Shown: positions 13,826 to 21,371 of the stretch, piece after piece
Layout: every line of letters starts with the position of its first letter
How positions within the stretch are numbered: position 1 is the first letter of the stretch
Virus record (IMG/VR): IMGVR_UViG_3300023245_000071
Location: 1-30,151 of that record
Length of the DNA stretch: 30,151 bases
Strand: one strand, 5' to 3'
Source of the DNA: a virus
Translations under genes and position numbers: made by a program
The notes under the pieces: generated by a model
Databases searched by the model: none
What the model was told of the DNA's origin: nothing
The model's input: only the letters and a program-made list of their open reading frames with translations

Positions 13826-14725
13826 ATGTCAAACAAATTTGAACAATTATTAGAATTGTTAATCAATGAAGAAAACGACAAAGCGGAATCTTTATTCCAC
13901 GAGATCGTAGTAGAGAAGTCAAGAGACATCTACGAAGGATTAGCAGAAACAGAAGAGTCAAAAGACGAAACTGTTGAAGAAACAAAAGAAGAAGAAGTAA
14001 GCAAAGTTGTACCAGCAGGTTCTCACAAAATGCCTGACGGTACTATTATGAAAGACAAAGATCATAAGAAAGAAGCTAAAGAAGACGAAACTGTGGGTGA
14101 ACAAGTTGAACTTGCAGATGAAGCTAAAGACGAAACTGTTGAAGAAGAGTCTATCGAAGAAGTAGGTGGAGATGCAACTGATGAATTGATCAAAGACATA
14201 TCTGCTGAAGAAGAAGGCGAAGCTGATGTTGCCGATGCCGGCGAAGAAGAAGTTGCTGGTGACGAAGAAGGCGATGTAGAAGACAGAGTTGTTGATTTAG
14301 AAGATGCTTTAGACGAACTAAAAGCAGAATTTGAAAAAATGATGTCAGGTGATAAAGGTGAAGAAGAAATGATACCAGGTGAAGAAGAAGCAGAAGAAGC
14401 GGCTTTAGCACCAGTAGAAGCTCAAATGCCTTTCGAAGCTAAGGAAACTGTAAAAGAATACAAAATTCCTAAGTCTGCTGAAACTGCTGACGGAACTGCT
14501 AACAAAAAATCTCCAACAAGTGATAAAGGTGGAAAAGTAGCAAAAGCAGATGCTAAAAACATTGCTCAAGGTTCAGCTGACGAAAAAGGCGGAACAGTTG
14601 CAACTCCAGCTAAAATCATCGGTGATGTAGCAAACACAGGCGGTAAAGAAAAAGTGTCATTAAAACCGGCACCAAAAACTGAAACTGCTGACAAAGCTGA
14701 TAACAAAAAATCTCCAGTTGCGTAA
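13826..14725 (+). CDS. Acidic prohead core / internal scaffold protein (gp67/gp68-like)
   Basis: Position immediately before gp21, and an N-terminus (FEQLLELLINEENDKAESLF followed by HEIVVEKSRDIYEGL) like the helix that opens T4 gp67, indicate a prohead core protein. The rest is extremely acidic low-complexity sequence (long Glu/Asp runs at residues about 40-200) with a Lys/Thr/Ala-rich tail that contains two near-repeats ending 'NKKSPTS' and 'NKKSPVA'. At 299 residues it is far longer than T4 gp67 (80), so it may merge core and internal-protein roles. Several I/L-x-E tripeptides could be cut by gp21. A strong ribosome site (AAGGAG) and a promoter-like AGTAAATA lie upstream. Confidence 0.72.
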   Translation: MSNKFEQLLELLINEENDKAESLFHEIVVEKSRDIYEGLAETEESKDETVEETKEEEVSKVVPAGSHKMPDGTIMKDKDHKKEAKEDETVGEQVELADEAKDETVEEESIEEVGGDATDELIKDISAEEEGEADVADAGEEEVAGDEEGDVEDRVVDLEDALDELKAEFEKMMSGDKGEEEMIPGEEEAEEAALAPVEAQMPFEAKETVKEYKIPKSAETADGTANKKSPTSDKGGKVAKADAKNIAQGSADEKGGTVATPAKIIGDVANTGGKEKVSLKPAPKTETADKADNKKSPVA

Positions 14726-14753
14726 GTAATTGGAATTTTAAGGAGAGAGTCGG

Positions 14754-15386
14754 ATGTCATCATTGTACCTACGAGAACAACTAACGTTTGATCAAGCACG
14801 AGTGCAGGTTTTACATGAAGGTAAAGATGGAAAAGATCTTTACATGAAAGGTATCTGTATTCAAGGAGGCATTAAGAATGCCAATCAAAGAGTGTATCCG
14901 GTTTCGGAAATTGCGAAAGCAACTAAAACACTTAATGATCAGATCACGTCAGGTTATTCTGTACTAGGAGAAGTAGATCATCCAGACGATTTAAAAATTA
15001 ATTTGGACAGAGTTTCACACATGATTACTGATATGTGGATGGACGGTCCAAATGGATACGGCAAAATGAAGATTTTGCCAACCCCCATGGGTCAACTTGT
15101 TTCAACTATGTTGGAATCGGGTGTGAAATTAGGCGTTAGCTCACGAGGAAGTGGAAACATTTCTGAATACGGCAACGGCGAAGTTTCAGACTTTGAAATC
15201 ATCACAGTGGATATAGTGGCTCAACCTTCGGCACCTGGTGCTTACCCAACTGCAATATATGAACATCTTTTAAACACAAAAGGCGGACATAAAGCAATGG
15301 GTGCGGCGGCTGAAGTTAGAAATGACAAAAAAGCACAAAAAGCCCTCACTGAGGCACTAACCAACATAATCAAAGGACTAAAATAA
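14754..15386 (+). CDS. 21: Prohead core scaffold protease gp21
   Basis: This is the serine protease that matures the T4-type prohead by cutting the core proteins, gp23 and itself. Family signatures are IQGGIKNANQRVYPVSEI near the N-terminus, the His in LGEVDHP (residues about 71-77), and the nucleophile Ser in GVSSRGSGN (about 126-134). SDFEIITVDIVAQPSAPGAY follows. The length (210) matches T4 gp21 (212). A strong AAGGAGAG ribosome site lies nine bases before ATG, and gp22 begins one base after its stop, so gp21 and gp22 are coupled. Confidence 0.95.
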   Translation: MSSLYLREQLTFDQARVQVLHEGKDGKDLYMKGICIQGGIKNANQRVYPVSEIAKATKTLNDQITSGYSVLGEVDHPDDLKINLDRVSHMITDMWMDGPNGYGKMKILPTPMGQLVSTMLESGVKLGVSSRGSGNISEYGNGEVSDFEIITVDIVAQPSAPGAYPTAIYEHLLNTKGGHKAMGAAAEVRNDKKAQKALTEALTNIIKGLK

Positions 15387-15387
15387 C

Positions 15388-16476
15388 ATGTTCGACGCAA
15401 TATCAAAACTAGTTGAGTCAGGCGTGATCGGAGAAGAAACTCAAAAATCTATCTCTGAAGCGTGGGATTCACAAGTTAAAGAAAACAGAGAAACAGTAGC
15501 GGCTGAACTTCGTGAAGAATTTGCTAAAAGATACGAGCACGACAAAGGTAACATGGTCGAGGCTATTGACAAGATGATGACTGATAAGTTGTCTGAAGAA
15601 ATCAGCAAATTTGTCGAAGACAGAAAAGCACTGGCTGTAGAAAAAACTTCTTACAAAGAATCTGTAGGAACGCATTCTGCAAAATTAGAAGAGTTTGTAT
15701 TAAGCAAACTTACTAATGAAGTTAAAGAACTACACGACGACAGAAAATCTGTGTCTGAAAACTTTGGAAAATTAGAGGAGTTCGTTGTAAACGCACTTGC
15801 TAAAGAAATCAAAGAATTCGCAGAAGACAAGAAATCTGTAATCGAAACCAAAGTAAAATTAGTGAAAGAAGCAAAAGTTCAATTGAAAAAATTGAAAGAA
15901 TCTTTCATTAAGAAATCAGCTCAGGTTGTTGAATCGGCTGTCTCTAAAAAATTGACTCAAGAAATTGCTCAATTGAAAGAAGACATCACGTCAGCTAGAG
16001 AAGTTTCTTTTGGTAAACAAATTTTCGAAGCGTTTGCTTCAGAGTATCAAGCTTCTTACTTAAATGAGAAGTCTGAATCATCAAAACTTATGAAGGTTGT
16101 TGATGAAGCTACTTTGAAACTGCAAGGCGCTGAGAAATCCATCGAAGAGAACAGAGTGGTGATTGAATCCAAAGAGCAAGAAATTGCTCAGATCAAGGAT
16201 TTGATGGAACGCAAAGAAACGATGGCAGAGTTGCTCAAACCTTTGAGCAAAGAAAAAGCAGATGTTATGAATCAGTTACTGGAATCAACAGAAACTGGCA
16301 AATTAAAATCTGCGTATGACAAGTATCTTCAAGCAGTGATGGAAGATGCTCCTGTAGCAAGAGCCAAGAAATTTATTTCTGAAGCTTCTGGCGACAAAGC
16401 AGGTGCTCCTCGATCAGAACGAGACGATGCTGAACTAAGCAATATCCGTGTATTAGCGGGCGTTGCTCAAAACTAA
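15388..16476 (+). CDS. 22: Prohead core scaffolding protein gp22
   Basis: Placed between gp21 and gp23 as in T4, this 362-residue protein is almost entirely charged helix and coiled coil. Repeating units of the type 'KLEEFV...LTNEVKELHDDRKSVSE' occur three times at about residues 60-150 (FVEDRK, LHDDRK, FAEDKK). It forms the prohead scaffold and is broken down by gp21. The C-terminal third (SKEKADVMNQLLESTETGKL, then YDKYLQAVM) looks like the conserved gp22 C-terminal segment. T4 gp22 is 269 residues, so this one is enlarged, apparently by the internal repeats. There is no separate ribosome site; translation is probably coupled to gp21. Confidence 0.9.
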   Translation: MFDAISKLVESGVIGEETQKSISEAWDSQVKENRETVAAELREEFAKRYEHDKGNMVEAIDKMMTDKLSEEISKFVEDRKALAVEKTSYKESVGTHSAKLEEFVLSKLTNEVKELHDDRKSVSENFGKLEEFVVNALAKEIKEFAEDKKSVIETKVKLVKEAKVQLKKLKESFIKKSAQVVESAVSKKLTQEIAQLKEDITSAREVSFGKQIFEAFASEYQASYLNEKSESSKLMKVVDEATLKLQGAEKSIEENRVVIESKEQEIAQIKDLMERKETMAELLKPLSKEKADVMNQLLESTETGKLKSAYDKYLQAVMEDAPVARAKKFISEASGDKAGAPRSERDDAELSNIRVLAGVAQN

Positions 16477-16501
16477 CAACTAAACTAAGGGAATGAAACA
16501 A

Positions 16502-17674
16502 ATGAGTGAATTATTTGAGTCAAAATGGAGCGAAACTAAATCAGCTCTAACTGAAGGTTTAGCGGGTAACAAGAAAAAGACTATGGACATCATCTTAGAA
16601 AACACTAAGAGATATTTGTCAGAGTCTGCTACTGCAGGTGCTACATCTGCTGGTAACGTTGCTACGTTAAACAGGGTTATCCTACCAGTAATTAGACGGG
16701 TTATGCCGACTGTTATTGCTAACGAAATCGTTGGTGTACAGCCGATGACTGGTCCTGTAGGACAAATCCACACACTAAGAATTAGATATGCTGATTCTTC
16801 TAGCGGAACTACGACAACAACTGCTGGTGAAGAAGCACTATCTCCATTCAAGATTGCGGAAGCATACTCTGGAGACAACAGTTCAACTAAAGCGGCGGCT
16901 ACTGCGGCATTAGAAGGATCTGCTGGAAAAAGATTATCTATCCAAATCTTAAAACAAGCGGTTGAAGCTAAATCAAGAAAACTATCTGCAAGATGGACTT
17001 TTGAAGCGGCTCAAGACGCACAAGCACAACAAGGTATCGATGTTGAAGCGGAAATCATGGCGGCGTTAGCTCAAGAGATTACTGCTGAGATCGACCAAGA
17101 AGTTATCGGTTCATTACAATCATTAGCAACATCTAATGGTAACAATGAAACTTATGACCAATCTGGTGTATCTGGAACTGCAACTTTCGTAGGCGATGAG
17201 CATGCGGCACTTGCAATCTTGATCAACCGAGTTGCTAACGTAATCGCACAAAGAACAAGAAGAGGCGCTGGTAACTACGCTGTAGTTTCTCCACAAGCTC
17301 TAACTATTCTTCAATCTGCTACAACTTCAGCGTTCGCAAGATCAACTGAAGGAACTTTCGAAGCACCGTCAAACACTAAGTTTGTTGGAACTTTGAATGC
17401 GGCGATGAGAGTATATGTTAACGCTTATGCGGCTGACGACTCTAACGTACTTGTTGGTTACAAAGGTGCAAGTGAAGCAGACGCTCCGGCGTTCTATTGT
17501 CCTTACATTCCTTTGATGTCATCGGGTGTTGTACTTGATCCAGCTACTTTTGAACCAGTTGTTGGCTTCTTAACAAGATATGGCTATGTTGAATTAAACA
17601 ACACTGCGTCATCTCTTGGTAACGCGGCTGACTACTTAGGTACAGTAGGAATCAGTAACGTATCATTTAAATAA
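16502..17674 (+). CDS. 23: Major capsid protein gp23
   Basis: This is the main head shell protein. Matches to the gp23 family include ILPVIRRVMPTVIANEIVGV, then QPMTGPVGQIHTLRIRY (residues about 59-98), KLSARWTFEAAQD, EAEIMAALAQEITAEIDQE, and FKVG-equivalent YVNAYAADDSNVLVGYKG near 320. ATG 16502 is preferred over 16493, because AAGGGA (16487-16492) is nine bases from 16502 but touches 16493. At about 390 residues it is shorter than T4 gp23 (521), lacking much of the insertion domain. An N-terminal LSE-S tripeptide (residues 39-42) matches the L/I-x-E consensus for gp21 cleavage and predicts a roughly 41-residue propeptide. It is followed by two hairpins, one a strong terminator. Confidence 0.95.
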   Translation: MSELFESKWSETKSALTEGLAGNKKKTMDIILENTKRYLSESATAGATSAGNVATLNRVILPVIRRVMPTVIANEIVGVQPMTGPVGQIHTLRIRYADSSSGTTTTTAGEEALSPFKIAEAYSGDNSSTKAAATAALEGSAGKRLSIQILKQAVEAKSRKLSARWTFEAAQDAQAQQGIDVEAEIMAALAQEITAEIDQEVIGSLQSLATSNGNNETYDQSGVSGTATFVGDEHAALAILINRVANVIAQRTRRGAGNYAVVSPQALTILQSATTSAFARSTEGTFEAPSNTKFVGTLNAAMRVYVNAYAADDSNVLVGYKGASEADAPAFYCPYIPLMSSGVVLDPATFEPVVGFLTRYGYVELNNTASSLGNAADYLGTVGISNVSFK

Positions 17675-17694
17675 TCTTTAGATTATTTGAGATT

Positions 17695-17725
17695 AAAAAG
17701 GCGTCAGAAATGGCGCCTTTTTTTT
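17695..17725 (+). terminator. Strong terminator after gp23, with GAAA tetraloop
   Basis: GGCGTCA, loop GAAA, TGGCGCC form a seven-pair stem extended by A-T pairs (AAAAA before, eight Ts after). A second small hairpin, AAATAATC-TTTA-GATTATTT, lies at 17669-17688 across the gp23 stop codon. Confidence 0.88.
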
Positions 17726-17820
17726 GACTAAAAAATCAAATACACTCGTTTAACGGCATTTTTTTCTTTGTCGTACGAATTGCATTCCAAATATGACATT
17801 TTAATAGTTGCAACTAACAC

Positions 17821-17852
17821 CTAAATATTTCTACGAAGATACAAATATCTTC
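17821..17852 (+). promoter_or_regulatory. CTAAATA box followed by a 7-bp hairpin in the leader of the small membrane protein gene
   Basis: CTAAATA (17821-17827) is a degenerate late box. GAAGATA, loop CAAA, TATCTTC (17835-17852) form a perfect seven-pair hairpin. The ribosome site AAAGGAAA follows before ATG 17875. The stretch 17726-17820 between the gp23 terminator and this box contains no gene; it holds one TCGTACGA palindrome and nothing else that I can name. Confidence 0.4.
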
Positions 17853-17874
17853 TTAAACGAAAGGAAATCCAAAT

Positions 17875-18108
17875 ATGGAAATTCTAACTAAAATCAAAGC
17901 AGGCGCAAAGACTATCACAGAAACTGGCGTGGGCTTGATCGCCCTGGCGATGGTTTTCGAAATATTGTTCAAGGGACAACCAATACCGTTCTTGGGAACA
18001 ATAAATGTAATCGGAAATGTGTCGGCGATTGTAAAATCTTTCTCAGCTGATGGATTGGTAGGACTTGTAGCAATATACGTTCTATACGCTATCTACAAAG
18101 AAAAATAA
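17875..18108 (+). CDS. Small two-segment membrane protein, 77 aa
   Basis: Two hydrophobic segments are clear: GVGLIALAMVFEILF (residues about 18-32) and GLVGLVAIYVLYAIY (about 60-74). A short polar N-terminus, a Gly/Pro-containing linker and a basic C-terminus (YKEK) complete it. It has its own leader with a hairpin, a good ribosome site and a downstream hairpin, so it is an independent unit between the capsid gene and the fibre genes. Size and topology would suit a holin or another small inner-membrane protein, but no family is recognised and no lysin gene is adjacent. Confidence 0.72.
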   Translation: MEILTKIKAGAKTITETGVGLIALAMVFEILFKGQPIPFLGTINVIGNVSAIVKSFSADGLVGLVAIYVLYAIYKEK

Positions 18109-18123
18109 ACAATCAAACACCTG

Positions 18124-18147
18124 GGGCGGTGCAGACGTGCATCGCCC
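18124..18147 (+). terminator. 10-bp GC-rich hairpin after the membrane protein gene
   Basis: GGGCGGTGCA, loop GACG, TGCATCGCCC form a ten-pair stem (one G-U) 15 bases after the stop codon. No immediate T-tract follows; the next T-rich run is about 12 bases on. It may be a terminator with a displaced tract or a transcript-end stabiliser. Confidence 0.55.
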
Positions 18148-18180
18148 ACTTAACTCTACATTTAATTTTTATTAGCACTG

Positions 18181-18222
18181 TATAAATACATCAGTTTAAT
18201 TGTGCTTTACAATGGTGTAAAG
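18181..18222 (+). promoter_or_regulatory. T4-type late promoter with downstream 7-bp leader hairpin
   Basis: Exact TATAAATA (18181-18188). The hairpin CTTTACA-ATGG-TGTAAAG (18205-18222) sits in the predicted 5' leader, and the leader ends with the strong ribosome site AAAGGAGA before ATG 18294. Confidence 0.65.
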
Positions 18223-18293
18223 ACTTATGCGGAAATAAACCACCGCGTACCGAGTAGAACTTGGATTGGACTCCTAACTAAAGGAGAAAACAA

Positions 18294-18728
18294 ATGGGAA
18301 GACCCGTAAAAAAATCACGTTTTGGAAACACAGCAGGCGACTTTGAAGTCACTGGTGCATTTGCAACAACAGCAACACAGCCAGACGGTACAGGTGCAGA
18401 AGCAGTATCTACAGCATCCGGCAACTATATCGTTAAACAAAGATCCAGCAAAAGATTTATTATTAATTTTACATCTGCAGATGGATCGACTAGATTAGCA
18501 CAAACACTTGCACTTACAGCAGTAGCTCCGGCTTCATTGACAGCTGGACAGTTTTGTGTTCAACTTATACTTGATGACTCTACTGTGGCATATGTGGCTA
18601 AGTTCTTCAACAGAACTGTACACTATGTAACAGCGGCTGGCGCAACAGGAGCAATAGCTTACGCAATGCTAACTGAAGCAACAGACGAAGGCAACACAGC
18701 AGGCAAAGGTACTATCGACGTACTATAA
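18294..18728 (+). CDS. Probable virion structural protein, 144 aa
   Basis: It begins MGRPVKKSRFGNTAGDFEVT and is rich in Ala, Thr and Gly, with alternating beta-strand patterns (RFIINFTSADG, FCVQLILDDSTVAYVAKFF). No signal peptide or membrane segment is present. It shares the MGR-V-K start style with the 19969 gene. A complete expression unit surrounds it: late promoter, leader hairpin, strong ribosome site and terminator. This implies high late expression, as for a head decoration or abundant tail protein. The family is not recognised. Confidence 0.65.
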   Translation: MGRPVKKSRFGNTAGDFEVTGAFATTATQPDGTGAEAVSTASGNYIVKQRSSKRFIINFTSADGSTRLAQTLALTAVAPASLTAGQFCVQLILDDSTVAYVAKFFNRTVHYVTAAGATGAIAYAMLTEATDEGNTAGKGTIDVL

Positions 18729-18756
18729 TCATAGTAGCACACGTGCTTATAAGACC

Positions 18757-18788
18757 ATGGGGGAGTTGTATGCTCCCCCATTTCTTTT
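18757..18788 (+). terminator. Terminator after the 18294 gene, fused to the next promoter
   Basis: ATGGGGGAG (18757-18765) pairs with CTCCCCCAT (18773-18781) around a seven-base loop, followed by TTCTTTT. The last T of the tract is the first base of a TATAAATA octamer. Confidence 0.85.
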
Positions 18789-18795
18789 ATAAATA
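18788..18795 (+). promoter_or_regulatory. T4-type late promoter abutting a terminator
   Basis: Exact TATAAATA, starting within the terminator T-tract and 11 bases before ATG 18807. The predicted leader is only about five bases. Confidence 0.65.
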
Positions 18796-18806
18796 ACAGT
18801 AATATT

Positions 18807-19646
18807 ATGGCAAGACGTATTGTAAACTCAGGTGATTATTCAGTTACAGCAGGCACGGGCGTATTAGGTGTCAACACCATCACACTCGATGCGGCAAATG
18901 TGAGAATTCCAGGAAAGTTAACGATTGAAGGCACACAGACTGTAATTAATTCAACCACACTGACAGTGGATGATCCTTTCATTGAAGTGATCAAAAACAA
19001 CTCGGGCTCAGATCTGGATGGTGGTATCTATGTGAATCGAGGCGGAACCGGCAACAATGCTGTGATGTTTTGGGACGAAGGTGACGATGTATTCAAGATG
19101 GGAACAACCACAAACAATGCTTCCACATCTCCACTGACCAATCTAACACTGGCAAAATTACAAGTAGCAGAACCTTCTGCAACCTCAGATGTCGCCACAA
19201 AAAACTATGTTGATGTTGAAGTAGGATCAATAACGGGTGCAACATTTGCCGTTGACGATTCTTCAACTGTAACAGCCGCGTCAGGCAACACTCTATATCT
19301 TAAAGGTGGATCCAACATTAACACTGTTGGCAATAATGCCACAGACACAATAACAATATCACTAGACAACGATTTGACAGGTATTACATCCATAACATCA
19401 GATGCATCCAACGGTGATTTAACACTGACAGCAAACGGCACAGGTGAAATAGTGCTGAATGACATACTAACATTCACAGTGGGCACTGCAAACCCAACTG
19501 CTACTACATCTACTAAAATGTATAACAAAACAGCGGCAGGCGGCGGAACAGGCCTATACTTTAAAAACTCAAACATTGATTCTGGTGCTGAAGGAGAATT
19601 GATAAGTAAAAAGAAAGCAACAGCACTAGCTATTGCACTAGGATAA
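18807..19646 (+). CDS. Fibre/adhesin-like structural protein, 279 aa
   Basis: It contains a module that recurs in two other genes of this window: GKLTIEGTQTVINSTTLTVD, then NSGSDLDGGIYVNRGGTGNN, AVMFWDEGDDVFKMGTT and SDVATKNYVD (residues about 36-135). The C-terminal half is Thr/Asn/Gly-rich beta-helix-like sequence with repeats such as LTLTANGTGEIVLNDI. Such sequences occur in phage tail-fibre and fibre-attachment proteins; the exact place in the virion cannot be told. It starts 11 bases after TATAAATA and has no ribosome site. The next gene starts three bases after its stop. Confidence 0.7.
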   Translation: MARRIVNSGDYSVTAGTGVLGVNTITLDAANVRIPGKLTIEGTQTVINSTTLTVDDPFIEVIKNNSGSDLDGGIYVNRGGTGNNAVMFWDEGDDVFKMGTTTNNASTSPLTNLTLAKLQVAEPSATSDVATKNYVDVEVGSITGATFAVDDSSTVTAASGNTLYLKGGSNINTVGNNATDTITISLDNDLTGITSITSDASNGDLTLTANGTGEIVLNDILTFTVGTANPTATTSTKMYNKTAAGGGTGLYFKNSNIDSGAEGELISKKKATALAIALG

Positions 19647-19649
19647 TAT

Positions 19650-19964
19650 ATGGCAATTACAAATTTTCAAGTTGGAACAGGCACGGGATCAGCGGCATTC
19701 ACAGCGTCAGCATCCACTGCTATCACAGCTATGTACATCACAAACAAATCATCATCAGACGGAAACGTGGACGTATATGTGGTTCCGTCGGGCAGTACTG
19801 TAAACGAAAATTTCAAAGTCTACAACACTCTTTTAGTACCAGCCCAAGACACTTACGTGATTCATTCAGAAAAATTAATTCTCGAAACTGGTGATAAGAT
19901 TTACATTGCGGCTCCAGACTCATCAGCACAATTCAACGCAACCATATCAACCATAGGATTATAA
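19650..19964 (+). CDS. Small beta-rich structural protein, 104 aa
   Basis: The sequence opens MAITNFQVGTGTGSAAFTAS and contains AITAMYITNKSSSDGNVDVY and DTYVIHSEKLILETGDKIYI. This looks like one compact beta-sandwich with surface strands, like small phage tail or fibre accessory proteins. It sits three bases after the preceding fibre-like gene and four before the next, so the three are co-expressed. No named family is recognised. Confidence 0.62.
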   Translation: MAITNFQVGTGTGSAAFTASASTAITAMYITNKSSSDGNVDVYVVPSGSTVNENFKVYNTLLVPAQDTYVIHSEKLILETGDKIYIAAPDSSAQFNATISTIGL

Positions 19965-19968
19965 TCCA

Positions 19969-20433
19969 ATGGGTAGACTCGTAAAAAATCCAAAAATAAA
20001 CCCAGGTGCTTTAACTGTAAAAATCCCCACAGTAACCACGACACAACGACCAACAGGAGCAGACGGTGATATTGTTTACAATGCAACCACTGGTACATTT
20101 CAAGCCTATGACAACGGATGGGCCAACATATCCACAGGCAATTCCGCACCAGGCACAATAACTATTGATAATTTTCAAGGAGACGGAACCACAACAGTTT
20201 TTGGAAATGGCTCAGGTAACATGGACGATTCTACTGCGGCACAATTAAGTTTTTCAGTAACAGATCCCACTGATATATTAGTGTTCATTGGTGGTGTATA
20301 TCAAATCCCCACAGTCAACTACACTGTTGGCGGGAACACAATCACATTTGGATCTCCACCATCAGCAAATGACGGTGCAAGTAACGACCATATCATCACA
20401 ATCATACACGGCCTTAACAAATTAGGCGAATAA
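19969..20433 (+). CDS. Fibre-associated structural protein with two shared modules, 154 aa
   Basis: Two modules are visible. Residues about 27-53 (RPTGADGDIVYNATTGTFQA...GW) match segments in the 25022 and 27079 genes. Residues about 70-150 form a beta-sandwich with FQGDGTTTVF, then DILVFIGGVYQIPTVNYTVG and NTITFGSPP. This 'VFIdGVYQ.P..nYtv.g..ItF' pattern is common in marine phage tail proteins and recurs twice more downstream. It ends ten bases before the convergent minus-strand fibre gene. The likely role is a fibre tip or connector. Confidence 0.68.
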   Translation: MGRLVKNPKINPGALTVKIPTVTTTQRPTGADGDIVYNATTGTFQAYDNGWANISTGNSAPGTITIDNFQGDGTTTVFGNGSGNMDDSTAAQLSFSVTDPTDILVFIGGVYQIPTVNYTVGGNTITFGSPPSANDGASNDHIITIIHGLNKLGE

Positions 20434-20443
20434 AAAATAAAAT

Positions 20444-21310
20444 TTAATTAATTGTACCGAACGGTCGCCATCCACCAGGAGTGCCGCCTTTAATGCATAC
20501 CCAGCCAACCGGAAGACCCAGAGCAGGCTGTTCATTCCACACAATTGACCCTGTGGACCAGGCACCGGATTTAGGTTCTTGCTCGCCGGAAGAAAATACT
20601 CTTTCAGAAAATTTTATATTGCCGGCAACTTCTAAACTTTCAGTTGGATTTTTAACTCCCACGCCAACCTTGCCATACACATTTAAATTAACAGGCTTGC
20701 CTGTTTCTGAACCAACCACTACATCTCCGTTGGCTCTACAAGTTAATCGTGGAGTATTGTCTGTCCCTATGGAAAAAGGCACGTGTGCAGAAGTGCCTAC
20801 AAACCCTGTCAATTCATGGAAGTGTGTTACTATTTCGTAACCATTTGAAAATACAGCAAAATCTGCTCCAGGGGCTGTGGTGTTGATACCTACTCTCCCG
20901 TCTGCCACATACAGAGTATTTTTTACCTGTAAATCTTTTAGTATACCTACTTCTTGCAGATAACTTTTCTTTACAGACTTACCTAAAGAATCTTTCCATA
21001 TAACTTCGTTGTTGTCCACCATCACTGCTTGAGTGACATTTAATTTAGGCACCTGTGCAGAAACATATTCTAATTTGTCTGCTCGCACTGTGCCTTTGAT
21101 ATCTAAATCTTTTTTAATTTCCACACTGCCATTTTTAACAATGATCTGCGTTTCTGACGCAGTGTCCTTGATACCTGTACTGCTGAAATTAGTTACTGTC
21201 CCGCCGTCTATAAGATCACCAGTTAAACAATTGGTATCCAGTGCAATCTCAGATAATTTGATAGATTTTGCAGTGATCTTCCTAGTTGTGTTTAAAGGTT
21301 TAAGTGCCAT
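20444..21310 (-). CDS. Tail fibre-like protein encoded against the block, 288 aa
   Basis: The N-terminal half is a repetitive beta-rich stalk (VEIKKDLDIKGTVRADKLEY). The middle has VADGRVGINTTAPGADFAVF and VYGKVGVGVKNPTESLEVAG, the 'GrvGI.T..P...L.V.G' motif also found at the start of the 21372 and 27079 proteins. The C-terminus GWVCIKGGTPGGWRPFGTI is typical of receptor-binding or trimerisation ends of phage fibres. It is the only fibre gene on the minus strand and is bounded by convergent and divergent neighbours. ACTAAATA lies seven bases before its ATG. Inversion relative to the block suggests a swappable adhesin. Confidence 0.72.
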   Translation of the reverse strand: MALKPLNTTRKITAKSIKLSEIALDTNCLTGDLIDGGTVTNFSSTGIKDTASETQIIVKNGSVEIKKDLDIKGTVRADKLEYVSAQVPKLNVTQAVMVDNNEVIWKDSLGKSVKKSYLQEVGILKDLQVKNTLYVADGRVGINTTAPGADFAVFSNGYEIVTHFHELTGFVGTSAHVPFSIGTDNTPRLTCRANGDVVVGSETGKPVNLNVYGKVGVGVKNPTESLEVAGNIKFSERVFSSGEQEPKSGAWSTGSIVWNEQPALGLPVGWVCIKGGTPGGWRPFGTIN

Positions 21311-21317
21311 ATATGAA

Positions 21318-21325
21318 TATTTAGT
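21318..21325 (-). promoter_or_regulatory. Late-promoter-like ACTAAATA for the inverted fibre gene
   Basis: The minus strand reads ACTAAATATTC; the core TAAATA lies seven bases from the start codon at 21310. The nearest plus-strand counterpart, GGTAAATA, is 26 bases away on the other side of the divergent gap. Confidence 0.35.
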
Positions 21326-21350
21326 GTATTATCTGGCTTAGGTATGATCT

Positions 21351-21358
21351 GGTAAATA
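21351..21358 (+). promoter_or_regulatory. Late-promoter-like GGTAAATA for the large PKD-type fibre gene
   Basis: GGTAAATATCAATGT matches the GGTAAATA(C/A)CACTGT sites at 27019 and 29740 in its first eight bases. It lies 13 bases before ATG 21372, with no ribosome site. Confidence 0.4.
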
Positions 21359-21371
21359 TCAATGTAGTATT

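Noticed and set aside
14190-14411. 73-residue Leu-rich minus-strand frame in the prohead core gene
   Set aside because: It is the antisense of Glu/Asp codon runs (GAA gives TTC/CTT), a known artefact of acidic low-complexity genes.
20434-21371. Invertase-type (Gin/Cin) DNA inversion cassette
   Set aside because: No inverted repeats of useful length at the two ends and no recombinase gene in the window.
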